11,525 bases of DNA from Bacillota bacterium (GTDB lineage Bacteria; Bacillota; Clostridia; Christensenellales; Aristaeellaceae), in assembly GCA_023404715.1 (NCBI GenBank), contig JAEYAR010000005.1:1-11525 (forward strand), in the 5' to 3' direction. Under the pieces are notes generated by a model. The model was not told where the DNA came from and searched no databases. It was given only the letters and a program-made list of their open reading frames with translations. Of the stretch, positions 5,115 through 11,525 are shown piece by piece. The position numbers and the translations under genes are program-made. The stretch's first letter is position 1; each line of letters opens with the position of its first letter.

Positions 5115-6785
5115 TCAGAACAGGCCCGTGATGTTGCCGTCCGCGTCCACGTCGATGTTCTCGGCGGCGGGCACGCGCGGCAGGCCCGGCATCGTCATGA
5201 TGTCGCCGGCGAGCGCGACGACGAAGCCCGCGCCGGCGCTGAGCTTGACCTGGCGGATCGTCAGGGTAAAGCCCTCCGGCGCGCCCAGCTTCTTGGGGTC
5301 GTCCGAGAAGGAGTACTGCGTCTTGGCGATGCAGACGGGCAGGCGGCCGTAACCGCCCTCCTCAAAGGAGCGCAGCATTTTCAGCGCGGCGGGGGCGATG
5401 GAGACGTCCTTGGCGCCGTAGATCTTCGCGGCGACGGCCTCGATCTTCTTCGCGAGCGGCAGGTCGTCCGCGTAGGTGAGCGAGAACTTTGAAAGATCGG
5501 CCTTCTCGCAGCTCGCGATGACCTGTTCGGCCACCGCCAGGCCGCCCTCGCCGCCCTTGGCCCACACCTCGCACAGCGCTACGTTCGCGCCCAGCTTCGC
5601 GGCGGCCTCGCGCACGAGCGCGATTTCGGCCTCGGTATCGCTCGTGAAGCGGTTGAGCGCGACGACGGGCTCCACGCCCCAGACGCCCCGGATGTTTTGC
5701 AGGTGGCGCGTGAGGTTTGCCAGACCCTTCTCCAGCGCGGGCAGATTTTCCTGGGAGAGATCCGCCTTGGCGACGCCGCCGTGGCTCTTGAGCGCACGGA
5801 TGGTCGCCACCAGCACGATGCACGAGGGCTTCAGCCCCGCCTTGCGGCACTTGATATCGATAAACTTTTCCGCGCCCAGATCCGCGCCGAAGCCGGCCTC
5901 GGTGACCACGTAGTCCGCCAGACGTAGCGCCGTCTGCGTGGCGACGATGCTGTTGCAGCCGTGCGCGATATTGGCGAACGGGCCGCCGTGCACGAGCGCG
6001 GGCGTTCCCTCCAGCGTCTGCACGAGGTTGGGGCGCATCGCGTCGCGCAGCAGCGCGGCCATCGCGCCCTGCGCCTTGAGCTGCCCTGCGGTGACGGGCT
6101 CGTCCGCGAACGTACGGCCCACGACGATGCGCGCGAGGCGCGCCTTGAGGTCCGCGATGTCGCTGGAAAGGCAGAGCACCGCCATGATCTCCGAGGCGGT
6201 CGTGATGTCAAACCCGTCCTCGCGCGGCATGCCGTTCATCCGCCCGCCCAAGCCGTCCGTGATCTGGCGCAGCTGGCGGTCGTTCATGTCCATACAACGC
6301 TTCCAGGTGATGCGGCGCGGGTCGATGCCCAGCGCGTTGCCCTGGGAGATGTGGTTATCCACCATCGCGGCGAGCAGGTTGTTCGCCGCGGTGATCGCAT
6401 GCAGGTCGCCGGTAAAGTGCAGGTTGATGTCCTCCATCGGAACGACCTGCGCATAGCCGCCGCCCGCCGCGCCGCCCTTGATGCCGAAGACCGGCCCGAG
6501 GGAGGGCTCGCGCAGCGCGAGCATCGTATGCTTGCCGCAGCGGCGCAGCGCGTCGGCCAAACCGATGGAAACCGTCGTCTTGCCTTCGCCCGCGGGCGTG
6601 GGGTTGATCGCCGTCACCAGCACGAGCTTTCCGTCCATGGGACGGTCCATAAGCGCCTTGTAATCGACCTTCGCCTTATAACGGCCGTACAATTCAAGCG
6701 TCTCCTCGTCGATCCCTGCGGTCTTGGCGATGGATGCGACGGGCTGCATTGGACATGCGCGCGCAATTTCGATATCGCTGAGCAT
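5115..6785 (-). CDS. fhs: Formate-tetrahydrofolate ligase
   Basis: A 556-aa cytoplasmic enzyme making 10-formyl-THF from formate, THF and ATP. It loads formate into one-carbon metabolism and is also a step of the Wood-Ljungdahl methyl branch in acetogens. It is full length for the monofunctional bacterial family. The ATP-binding loop TPAGEGKTT is at 63-71, followed by REPSLGPVFGIKGGAAGGGYAQ and VPMEDINLHFTGD, then GGPFANIAHGCNS and EAGFGADLGAEKF, the family signature blocks. All are intact. The start ATG at 6785 has AGGAGGGG seven to eight bases upstream and a well-formed promoter (6828-6856). No folD or fchA adjoins it, so the rest of the C1 pathway is encoded elsewhere. It is divergent from niaR and is followed after 56 bases by the Lrp gene on the same strand, with no clear terminator between. 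Confidence 0.97.
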   Translation of the reverse strand: MLSDIEIARACPMQPVASIAKTAGIDEETLELYGRYKAKVDYKALMDRPMDGKLVLVTAINPTPAGEGKTTVSIGLADALRRCGKHTMLALREPSLGPVFGIKGGAAGGGYAQVVPMEDINLHFTGDLHAITAANNLLAAMVDNHISQGNALGIDPRRITWKRCMDMNDRQLRQITDGLGGRMNGMPREDGFDITTASEIMAVLCLSSDIADLKARLARIVVGRTFADEPVTAGQLKAQGAMAALLRDAMRPNLVQTLEGTPALVHGGPFANIAHGCNSIVATQTALRLADYVVTEAGFGADLGAEKFIDIKCRKAGLKPSCIVLVATIRALKSHGGVAKADLSQENLPALEKGLANLTRHLQNIRGVWGVEPVVALNRFTSDTEAEIALVREAAAKLGANVALCEVWAKGGEGGLAVAEQVIASCEKADLSKFSLTYADDLPLAKKIEAVAAKIYGAKDVSIAPAALKMLRSFEEGGYGRLPVCIAKTQYSFSDDPKKLGAPEGFTLTIRQVKLSAGAGFVVALAGDIMTMPGLPRVPAAENIDVDADGNITGLF

Positions 6786-6827
6786 CGTACCCCTCCTATG
6801 CTTTCGATGGATTTTTATGTTTTCTCC

Positions 6828-6856
6828 ATTATAGTCGATTCGCCCCCAAGGGGCAA
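6828..6856 (-). promoter_or_regulatory. Sigma-A promoter of fhs
   Basis: On the minus strand TTGCCC (6856-6851), a 17-base spacer and a perfect TATAAT (6833-6828). A GC palindrome, GCCCC-CAA-GGGGC (6842-6854), overlaps the -35 and spacer and could be an operator. Nothing identifies the protein that would bind it. Confidence 0.75.
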
Positions 6857-6874
6857 GGCTTGCTTGACAATTCG

Positions 6875-6883
6875 TGCTATAAT
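6875..6883 (+). promoter_or_regulatory. Extended -10 promoter of niaR
   Basis: TGC-TATAAT (6875-6883) is a perfect -10 with the TGN extension. At normal spacing the -35 region is poor. A TTGACA at 6864-6869 is only eight bases upstream of the -10, so it cannot serve as its -35. The start codon is about 70 bases downstream. Confidence 0.6.
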
Positions 6884-6952
6884 GAGAACAGATAGGCGGG
6901 TAAGCGGCGGGCTTGCCCAGTCGAATAGGAAGACGCCGGGAGGTCGGAGCGT

Positions 6953-7474
6953 ATGGACGCTATGCAGCGGCGCGCGGAGATTCTTTCGCGCATTGAACGC
7001 ACCCCCAGGCCCGTGAAAGGCGGGGCCTTGGCGAAGGAGCTTTCGGTCAGCCGTCAGGTGATCGTGCAGGATGTGGCGCTGCTGCGCGCCAAAGGGCACC
7101 CGATTCTCGCCACGCCGGAAGGATACATCCTGCCCAGCGCCCCGCTCTCAAACTGCGCCCGCGTGGCCGCCTGCATCCATACGGGCTTTGAGCGCATGCG
7201 TGAGGAGCTGTACGCCATCGTCGACGCGGGCGCGACGGTGGAAGATATCGTCGTCGCTCACCCGGTGTATGGCGAGTTCCGCGCCATGCTGATGCTGCGA
7301 AGCCGCCGTCAGGTAGATGATTTTGTCGAAAACCCCGGCTGGCAGGAGGCGTCCCCCCTCTCGGTGCTCACCGACGGGCTGCACCTGCACACCATCACCG
7401 CGCCGGACGAGCGCACGCTCGACATCGCCTTTGGCGAACTTCAGAGGCGTGGAATCCTCGCGCCGGGGGAATGA
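6953..7474 (+). CDS. niaR: NiaR-type niacin-responsive repressor (HTH_11 plus 3H domain)
   Basis: A 173-aa repressor, the usual length for NiaR (YrxA/TM1602 type). Residues 5-62 are the HTH_11 winged helix (GGALAKELSVSRQVIVQDVALLR, then the ATPEGYIL wing). Residues about 72-170 are the 3H domain: His76 (CIHTG), His103 (AHPVYG), His144 and His146 (GLHLHTI). The likely metal ligands are His76, Glu84, His144 and His146, a spacing that matches those I recall for the T. maritima protein. In Bacillota it binds niacin and represses NAD synthesis or niacin uptake genes; none of those targets is in this window. The start is set by GGGAGG (6938-6943), nine bases before the ATG; a second ATG lies three codons in. 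Single-gene unit with its own terminator, divergent from fhs. Confidence 0.93.
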   Translation: MDAMQRRAEILSRIERTPRPVKGGALAKELSVSRQVIVQDVALLRAKGHPILATPEGYILPSAPLSNCARVAACIHTGFERMREELYAIVDAGATVEDIVVAHPVYGEFRAMLMLRSRRQVDDFVENPGWQEASPLSVLTDGLHLHTITAPDERTLDIAFGELQRRGILAPGE

Positions 7475-7484
7475 CGCTAGCGCC

Positions 7485-7510
7485 AGAGGGGCCTTTTCAG
7501 GGCCCCTTTT
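7485..7510 (+). terminator. Intrinsic terminator of niaR
   Basis: AGGGGCC (7487-7493) pairs with GGCCCCT (7501-7507) across a 7-base loop and runs into TTTT, eleven bases after the niaR stop. Confidence 0.85.
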
Positions 7511-7556
7511 GATTGCGTCTTGAATGCCCAAACTTGTCTTTTTTTTGCCAAACCCC

Positions 7557-7585
7557 TTGCTTTTCTATGCTAAAGCGTTCATAAT
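7557..7585 (+). promoter_or_regulatory. Probable promoter of serC-serA
   Basis: TTGCTT (7557-7562), a 17-base spacer and CATAAT (7580-7585), in a T-rich stretch 35 bases before the serC ATG. Boxes are moderate. The leader is too short for a T-box or riboswitch. Confidence 0.55.
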
Positions 7586-7620
7586 ATTCTTATTTCCATC
7601 AGAAAGAGGGGGCTATATTC

Positions 7621-8691
7621 ATGAAACGCGTTTACAACTATTCGCCCGGTCCTTCCATGCTCGCCCTTCCCGTCCTCGAGCAGATGCAAAAAGATCTGCT
7701 GTGTTACGGCTCAACGGGCATGTCCGTGATGGAGATGAGTCATCGATCAAAAATGTACACGGAGATTTTTGACGAGGCCGTAGCGCTCCTCAAAAAGCTC
7801 ATGGACATTCCGGATAACTATAAGGTGCTCTTCCTCCAGGGGGGCGCGACGCAGCAATTCTCGGCGGTGCCGCTCAACCTGATGAAGACAGGCAAGGCCG
7901 ATTACGTGGACAGCGGTAACTTTGCGCACCTCGCGGCCGAGGAGGCGAAGCGCTATGGAGCGGTGCGCATCGCGGGCTCCTCGCGCGCGGACAACTACGT
8001 GTACGTGCCAAAGGCCGACGTATCGCCGGACGCGGACTACGTGCACATCACGACCAACAACACGATTTACGGCACGCGCTATGTGGAACTGCCGGACGTA
8101 AAGTCCGTACCGCTGGTGGCTGACATGTCCTCCAACATCCTGTCGGAGGTCTACGACGTATCGAAGTTCGGCGTCATCTACGCGGGCGCGCAGAAGAATA
8201 TCGGCCCGGCGGGCCTGTGCGTGCTGATCGTGCGCGACGACCTGCTCGGCTGCGCGCATCCGCTTTGCCCCAAGCTGCTCGATTGGCAGGTAGAGGCGGA
8301 GGCAAACTCCATGTACAACACGCCCAACACGTTCGCTATCTACGCGGCCAAGCTGGGCTTTGAATGGCTACTCTCCCTGGGGGGCGTAAAGGCCATCGAG
8401 CGGATCAATATCGAAAAGGCAAAGTTGCTCTACGACTATCTCGATGAGAGCCGGCTTTTCAAACCCACCGCACAAAAGGCGTTCCGCTCGCGTATGAACG
8501 TGACTTTCGTGACGGGCGACGCGGACAAGGACGCGCTCTTCGTCAGGGAGGCGGCCGCCGCGGGGCTCGTAAACCTCAAGGGACACCGCACGGTAGGCGG
8601 CATGCGCGCGAGCATCTACAACGCGATGCCGGTTGAGGGCGTGCAGGCGCTGGTGGACTTCATGAAGCAGTTTGAGGCGAAGAACGCTTAA
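7621..8691 (+). CDS. serC: Phosphoserine aminotransferase
   Basis: A 356-aa class V PLP aminotransferase converting 3-phosphohydroxypyruvate and glutamate to 3-phosphoserine, step two of serine synthesis (3-hydroxy-4-phosphohydroxythreonine in the B6 pathway is a second known substrate of the family). It starts with the typical YNYSPGPSMLALPVLEQMQ, followed by GSTGMSVMEMSHRS. GGATQQF (74-80) binds phosphate, and Lys192 in GAQKNIGPAG forms the Schiff base. VDSGNFAH (97-104) stands where most SerC proteins have TGxW, so the residue stacking on PLP is Phe101 instead of Trp, a conservative change. The end KGHRTVGGMRASIYNAMP is the expected substrate-binding tail. Length is normal. AGAGGGGG lies eight bases before the ATG. 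serA follows after 13 bases. Confidence 0.96.
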   Translation: MKRVYNYSPGPSMLALPVLEQMQKDLLCYGSTGMSVMEMSHRSKMYTEIFDEAVALLKKLMDIPDNYKVLFLQGGATQQFSAVPLNLMKTGKADYVDSGNFAHLAAEEAKRYGAVRIAGSSRADNYVYVPKADVSPDADYVHITTNNTIYGTRYVELPDVKSVPLVADMSSNILSEVYDVSKFGVIYAGAQKNIGPAGLCVLIVRDDLLGCAHPLCPKLLDWQVEAEANSMYNTPNTFAIYAAKLGFEWLLSLGGVKAIERINIEKAKLLYDYLDESRLFKPTAQKAFRSRMNVTFVTGDADKDALFVREAAAAGLVNLKGHRTVGGMRASIYNAMPVEGVQALVDFMKQFEAKNA

Positions 8692-8704
8692 GGGGGGAAA
8701 CGGC

Positions 8705-9877
8705 ATGTATAAAATTCAGACGCTCAACGCGATCTCGGACGTCGTCTTCGGGGAGCTCGACGCGAACTACGCCGTCTCCGCGCAGGAGCATGCGCCAGAC
8801 GCCATCCTCGTGCGCAGCGCGGCGATGCACGACATGGAGCTGCCGGTCTCGCTGCTCTCGATCGCGCGGGCGGGCGCAGGCGTCAACAACATCCCGATCG
8901 AAAGGTGCTCCGAGGCGGGCATTTGCGTGTTCAATACGCCCGGCGCCAACGCCAACGCCGTATGCGAACTGGTCATCGCGGGCCTGCTGCTCGCCTGCCG
9001 CGGCGTCACGGACGGCGTCGAATGGGCCAAGACGCTCAAGGGGCAGGGCGCGGCGGTCGAGAAGCTGGTCGAAAAGGGGAAGGGCCAGTTCGTAGGGCCC
9101 GAAATCGCCGGCAAGCGCCTGGGCGTCGTCGGCCTGGGCGCCATCGGCCTGCGGGTCGCCAACGCGGCGGCGGCGCTGGGCATGCGCGTGGTGGGCTTCG
9201 ATCCGTCGATCACGGTCGAGCATGCCTGGTCGCTCTCGCGCAGCATCGCGCGCGCGGGTTCGCTGGACGACCTGCTGGCAAGCTGCGATTTCATTACGCT
9301 GCACGTGCCGCTGACGGACAAGACCCGCGGCATGATCGGCGCGGACGCGCTGTCCAAGGCAAGGCCCGGCCTGCGCGTGCTCAACTTTTCGCGCGCCGGC
9401 CTCGTCGACAGCGCGGCGATGCTAGGCGCTATCGCGGCGGGAACGGTGGCCCGTTACGTGACGGATTTCCCCACCGACGAGATGCTCTGCGCGCAAAACG
9501 TGCTGTGCATCCCGCATCTGGGCGCCTCCACCCCCGAGTCGGAGGACAACTGTGCGGCCATGGCCGCGCGCCAGACGCGCGCTTACCTCGAGTGCGGGGC
9601 CATAGAGAACAGCGTCAATCTGCCCGACGTGGCCCTTTCGCCTGTAAGCAAGCCGCGCATTTGCGCCATCCACCGCAATATCCCCAACATGCTCGGCGCG
9701 ATCACAGCGGCGGTGTCCGCACAGCGCCTGAACATATCGGACCTGGTGAACCGCTCGCGCGGCGCCATGGCTTATACAGTGCTGGATCTGGATGGCGTTC
9801 CGCAGGGGAGCGAGGCGCTTTTGAAAACGCTGGAGGAGATCGACGGCATGCTGCGCGTGCGCATGCTGGGCGTTTAA
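8705..9877 (+). CDS. serA: D-3-phosphoglycerate dehydrogenase with ACT domain
   Basis: A 390-aa D-2-hydroxyacid dehydrogenase oxidising 3-phosphoglycerate to 3-phosphohydroxypyruvate with NAD+, the entry step of serine synthesis. Split catalytic domain (about 1-92 and 280-308), with RAGAGVNNIP and NTPGANANAVCELV. NAD-binding domain about 95-280 with GLGAIG (143-148) and Asp166 at the end of beta-2, favouring NAD. Catalytic triad by position: Arg230 (NFSRAGLVD), Glu259, His271 (IPHLGAST). An ACT domain closes the protein (about 318-390, ICAIHRNIPNMLGAITAAVS), so serine or another amino acid may feed back; the extra ASB domain of longer forms is absent. The start ATG at 8705 has GGGGGGAAA just upstream; a frame 11 codons longer has no ribosome binding site. 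It is cotranscribed with serC. serB is not in the window. Confidence 0.95.
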   Translation: MYKIQTLNAISDVVFGELDANYAVSAQEHAPDAILVRSAAMHDMELPVSLLSIARAGAGVNNIPIERCSEAGICVFNTPGANANAVCELVIAGLLLACRGVTDGVEWAKTLKGQGAAVEKLVEKGKGQFVGPEIAGKRLGVVGLGAIGLRVANAAAALGMRVVGFDPSITVEHAWSLSRSIARAGSLDDLLASCDFITLHVPLTDKTRGMIGADALSKARPGLRVLNFSRAGLVDSAAMLGAIAAGTVARYVTDFPTDEMLCAQNVLCIPHLGASTPESEDNCAAMAARQTRAYLECGAIENSVNLPDVALSPVSKPRICAIHRNIPNMLGAITAAVSAQRLNISDLVNRSRGAMAYTVLDLDGVPQGSEALLKTLEEIDGMLRVRMLGV

Positions 9878-9897
9878 GCTTCATCTAAGACAGAATA

Positions 9898-9934
9898 AAG
9901 GCCCAACCGCGGCTGCGGGGGGCCTTCTCTCTTT
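9898..9934 (+). terminator. Intrinsic terminator after serA, between convergent genes
   Basis: AAGGCCC (9898-9904) pairs with GGGCCTT (9920-9926), and an inner CCGC/GCGG stem (9907-9910 with 9915-9918) closes a tetraloop. A CT-rich tail with TTT follows. It ends ten bases before the stop of the convergent antiporter gene and may also stop that transcript. Confidence 0.75.
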
Positions 9935-9944
9935 GTATGACGTG

Positions 9945-11303
9945 CTATTTGAGCGTGCGATCCTTGCGAAAGGCAAAGCATGCGCCGCCGGCGAGGGCGC
10001 TCGCCTTCTCGCCTTTACAGAATATCTCGTGCTGCTCGTGTCCGTGGTGCTCGTGGCGCTCGTCATGGGCCGTTACAGCTTCCTGCGGACCGGCCTTGAG
10101 CTGCCCGGGCGTGAGCACGTGCGCGCGGTAGAGGGCCAGCTTCGCGCACGCGGGGCCTACCAGCTCATAGAGTACCGCCGAGGAGAGGATGACGGTGGAG
10201 AGCAGCGCGCCCATCTCCGGCGAAAGGATGCGCTCGCCCAGCGCAGCCAAGCCGATGGAAACGCCCGCGTTGGGGATCAGGGCCAGCCCCAGGTACTTAC
10301 GGACCTCCGGCGTGTCGTGGATGATCGTCGCGCCCAGGCTCGCGCCCAGGAACTTGCCCGCGATGCGCACGAAGAAATAAGCGATGCCGATCACCCCGGC
10401 TGTGGCTAAGGCGGGCACGTTGAGGCGCATGCCGGAGACGACGAAGAAAATCGTTAGGATGGGCGGCGTAAAGCGATCCACCTTTTTAAACAGCGTCTCG
10501 CCCTTGGAGATGTTGGCGTGCACCGCGCCCAGCACCATACAGGAGAGCAGCGGCGAGATATTGACCGCCGAGCAGATGCCGGAGAGCTCCAGCAGCATAA
10601 TCACGACGAGCAGCAGGCGGTTATAAGAGGAGTGCACGTGGCGCAGCAACGCCTTGAGCAATAGCGCGAGGCCGATACCTAAGCCGATGGCCACCACGTT
10701 ATAGACGATAGGCAGTACGACCGTGGTCAGCATGGAACCCGATGTGCTTTCGGACATCTGGGCGATCGCCGCGCAGACGCTGAAGGCGAGCAGGGAAACC
10801 GCATCGTCCAGCGCGACGACCTGCAGCAGCGTATCCACGAAGTGCCCTTTCGCCTTGTACTGGCGGATGGTCATAAGCGTAGAGGCAGGCGCGGTCGCCG
10901 AGGCGATTGCGCCCAGCAACAGCGAGAACGCCAGCGGCAGATGAAAGACATACAGCATGACGAGCGTCACAAGCAGCGCCGCAACCAAAGCCTCCATCGC
11001 CGTAAGAAAGAAGATCTTGCGCCCGCTGCGTTTGAGGGAGGACCATTTGAAATAGCGCCCCGTGCCAAAGGCGATAAACGCCAGCGCGACGTCCGTAATG
11101 AAGCTCATCGAGCCGACCATCGCGCTGTCCACGAGATTCAGGCAGTACGGTCCGATAAAGATGCCCGCGAGGATATAGCCCGTCACGTTGGGTAGGTGCA
11201 TGAGCTTTGTAATCCGACTGATGGCAAAGGCGGCTAACAGCGTCGTCGCGAGGCATAGAATCACACGGGCTGTATCGTTAAGCTGCAGCGCAAGCATGGA
11301 CAT
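9945..11303 (-). CDS. CPA2-family cation/proton antiporter with His-rich tail
   Basis: A 452-aa membrane protein, with about 12 hydrophobic segments over residues 10-392, exchanging Na+ or K+ for H+. Family marks: GYILAGIFIGPY near 42-53; TAPAST (137-142), the unwound helix crossing; the paired aspartates Asp166-Asp167 in LDDAVS, typical of electrogenic NapA-like members and unlike the QD of KefB/KefC; and Arg313/Lys317 in RIAGKFLGA on the crossing helix near the ion site. No TrkA-N domain follows. Instead there is a 60-residue soluble tail with six His in 14 residues (413-426), rich in Glu/Asp. I chose the ATG at 11303, with AGGGAG ten bases upstream; the 22-codon longer frame reads through an arginine-rich leader hairpin without a ribosome binding site. 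Ion specificity cannot be read. Divergent from the LysR gene, convergent with serA. Confidence 0.88.
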   Translation of the reverse strand: MSMLALQLNDTARVILCLATTLLAAFAISRITKLMHLPNVTGYILAGIFIGPYCLNLVDSAMVGSMSFITDVALAFIAFGTGRYFKWSSLKRSGRKIFFLTAMEALVAALLVTLVMLYVFHLPLAFSLLLGAIASATAPASTLMTIRQYKAKGHFVDTLLQVVALDDAVSLLAFSVCAAIAQMSESTSGSMLTTVVLPIVYNVVAIGLGIGLALLLKALLRHVHSSYNRLLLVVIMLLELSGICSAVNISPLLSCMVLGAVHANISKGETLFKKVDRFTPPILTIFFVVSGMRLNVPALATAGVIGIAYFFVRIAGKFLGASLGATIIHDTPEVRKYLGLALIPNAGVSIGLAALGERILSPEMGALLSTVILSSAVLYELVGPACAKLALYRAHVLTPGQLKAGPQEAVTAHDERHEHHGHEQHEIFCKGEKASALAGGACFAFRKDRTLK

Positions 11304-11330
11304 GAGCGATCGTCTCCCTTCGGGTCTTTC

Positions 11331-11347
11331 CCGCCCGCAGCGGGCGG
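11331..11347 (-). promoter_or_regulatory. GC hairpin in the antiporter leader
   Basis: CCGCCCG (11331-11337) and CGGGCGG (11341-11347) form a 7-bp stem with a 3-base loop in the 5' leader of the antiporter mRNA. A smaller CCC-GAA-GGG hairpin next to it could partly hide the Shine-Dalgarno sequence. There is no U-tract, so it is not a terminator. Its role is unknown. Confidence 0.4.
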
Positions 11348-11389
11348 CAATTTCTTTGCGCAAAGGCAAAGCGGCTAAATCGATTGCTC

Positions 11390-11418
11390 TTGATTATAGG
11401 GCTGTAAAATGCTAAAAT
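11390..11418 (+). promoter_or_regulatory. Probable promoter of the LysR gene
   Basis: TTGATT (11390-11395), a 17-base spacer, TAAAAT (11413-11418). It overlaps the antiporter promoter almost fully. Initiation near 11425 would leave room for the ribosome binding site GGGAGG (11461-11466). Confidence 0.55.
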
Positions 11419-11421
11419 CAA
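11393..11421 (-). promoter_or_regulatory. Probable promoter of the antiporter gene
   Basis: On the minus strand TTGATT (11421-11416), a 17-base spacer and a perfect TATAAT (11398-11393). It faces and overlaps the LysR promoter, so polymerases could compete and a bound LysR dimer could affect both. Confidence 0.65.
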
Positions 11422-11428
11422 ATTATAG
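11412..11428. promoter_or_regulatory. Candidate LysR-type site 1 (imperfect palindrome)
   Basis: CTAAAAT-CAA-ATTATAG: 7-bp arms with one mismatch and a 3-base centre. It covers the antiporter -35 and the LysR -10. Read on the minus strand it resembles site 2 (TATAATTTGATTT against TATAAATTTGATTT). Confidence 0.45.
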
Positions 11429-11439
11429 TTTTTTGATCG

Positions 11440-11460
11440 ATTATAAATTTGATTTATAAT
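11440..11460. promoter_or_regulatory. Candidate LysR-type site 2 (perfect palindrome)
   Basis: ATTATAAAT (11440-11448), TTG, then the exact reverse complement ATTTATAAT (11452-11460): a 21-bp dyad directly before the LysR ribosome binding site. It fits the AT-rich interrupted dyads (T-N11-A) bound by LysR proteins, and its position would suit autorepression. Confidence 0.55.
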
Positions 11461-11474
11461 GGGAGGCGCTGCAC

Positions 11475-11525
11475 ATGATCGACCCCAAAATCAAAACGCT
11501 GCTCAAGCTCGACGAGGTCGGCTCC
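11475..11525 (+). CDS. LysR-family transcriptional regulator, 5' end only
   Basis: Only 17 codons are present (MIDPKIKTLLKLDEVGS) before the window ends. The pattern LLKLDEVGS is the usual first helix of LysR helix-turn-helix domains, normally followed by a phenylalanine and an AA-rich helix. GGGAGG lies eight bases before the ATG. The divergent position against the antiporter, with palindromes between, is the typical LysR layout and points to the antiporter as a target. The effector is unknown. The family call rests on a short segment plus context. Confidence 0.7.
   Translation, partial: MIDPKIKTLLKLDEVGS

Noticed and set aside
6864..6869. Consensus TTGACA as the -35 of niaR
   Set aside because: Only eight bases from the TATAAT at 6878; no -10 lies at 16-18 bases downstream.
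5961..7016. Plus-strand open frame of 351 codons opposite fhs and running into the niaR leader
   Set aside because: Arg/Ala/His-rich shadow translation of fhs that crosses two promoters; no start signal and no domain.
8660..9888. Long open frames opposite serA and in its second frame
   Set aside because: Their translations are Arg-rich shadows, while the serA frame carries the complete dehydrogenase and ACT motifs.
11433..11460. TTGATC-N16-TATAAT as the LysR promoter
   Set aside because: Initiation would fall after the ribosome binding site at 11461, leaving almost no leader; the bases are better explained as a palindromic operator.
1..11525. CRISPR array, insertion sequence, tRNA or rRNA
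   Set aside because: No regularly spaced repeats, transposase motifs or RNA-gene signatures were seen on reading both strands.

Overview
The window looks like chromosomal DNA from a GC-rich anaerobic member of the Bacillota (Clostridia-type). The basis is near-consensus sigma-A promoters, strong GGAGG ribosome binding sites, short intergenic gaps, a secreted flavin reductase with a Gram-positive style signal peptide, formate-tetrahydrofolate ligase, a NiaR-type 3H-domain repressor and an AlaR/AlaT-like Lrp-aminotransferase pair. Genus cannot be fixed by eye. The left edge is a C-homopolymer stretch that looks like a sequencing or assembly artefact, so position 1 is probably a contig end.

Layout. 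1-290: artefact, the eroded tail of a minus-strand gene, and a nested inverted repeat. 289-870: a small accessory-looking module, with an XRE-type helix-turn-helix gene on the minus strand divergent from an unknown 74-aa ORF, sharing an AT-rich control region with repeated TTGCAATGCTA-type operator candidates. 968-2734: a secreted two-flavin reductase (FMN_bind plus FAD_binding_2) with its own strong promoter and terminator. 2795-6785: four codirectional minus-strand genes, in transcription order formate-THF ligase (fhs), an Lrp/AsnC regulator, a class I aminotransferase and a TetR/AcrR regulator. 6953-7474: niaR, divergent from fhs. 7621-9877: serC-serA, the first two steps of serine synthesis. 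9945-11303: a CPA2-type cation/proton antiporter on the minus strand with a histidine-rich tail. 11475-end: the first 17 codons of a LysR-family regulator, divergent from the antiporter.

How the genes fit together. serA and serC send 3-phosphoglycerate towards phosphoserine (serB is not in the window). Serine feeds one-carbon units onto tetrahydrofolate, the same carrier charged by Fhs from formate. NiaR senses niacin and controls NAD supply, and SerA is an NAD-dependent enzyme. The Lrp-aminotransferase pair belongs to amino-acid (probably alanine) metabolism. The centre is therefore an ordinary amino-acid / C1 / NAD housekeeping block. The less ordinary parts are the exported reductase, whose residues at fumarate-binding positions are mostly replaced; the small XRE/ORF module with its operator repeats; the structured 68-bp element beside it; and the overlapping antiporter/LysR promoters with two related palindromes. 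I found no convincing new multigene system, CRISPR array, insertion sequence, tRNA or rRNA.
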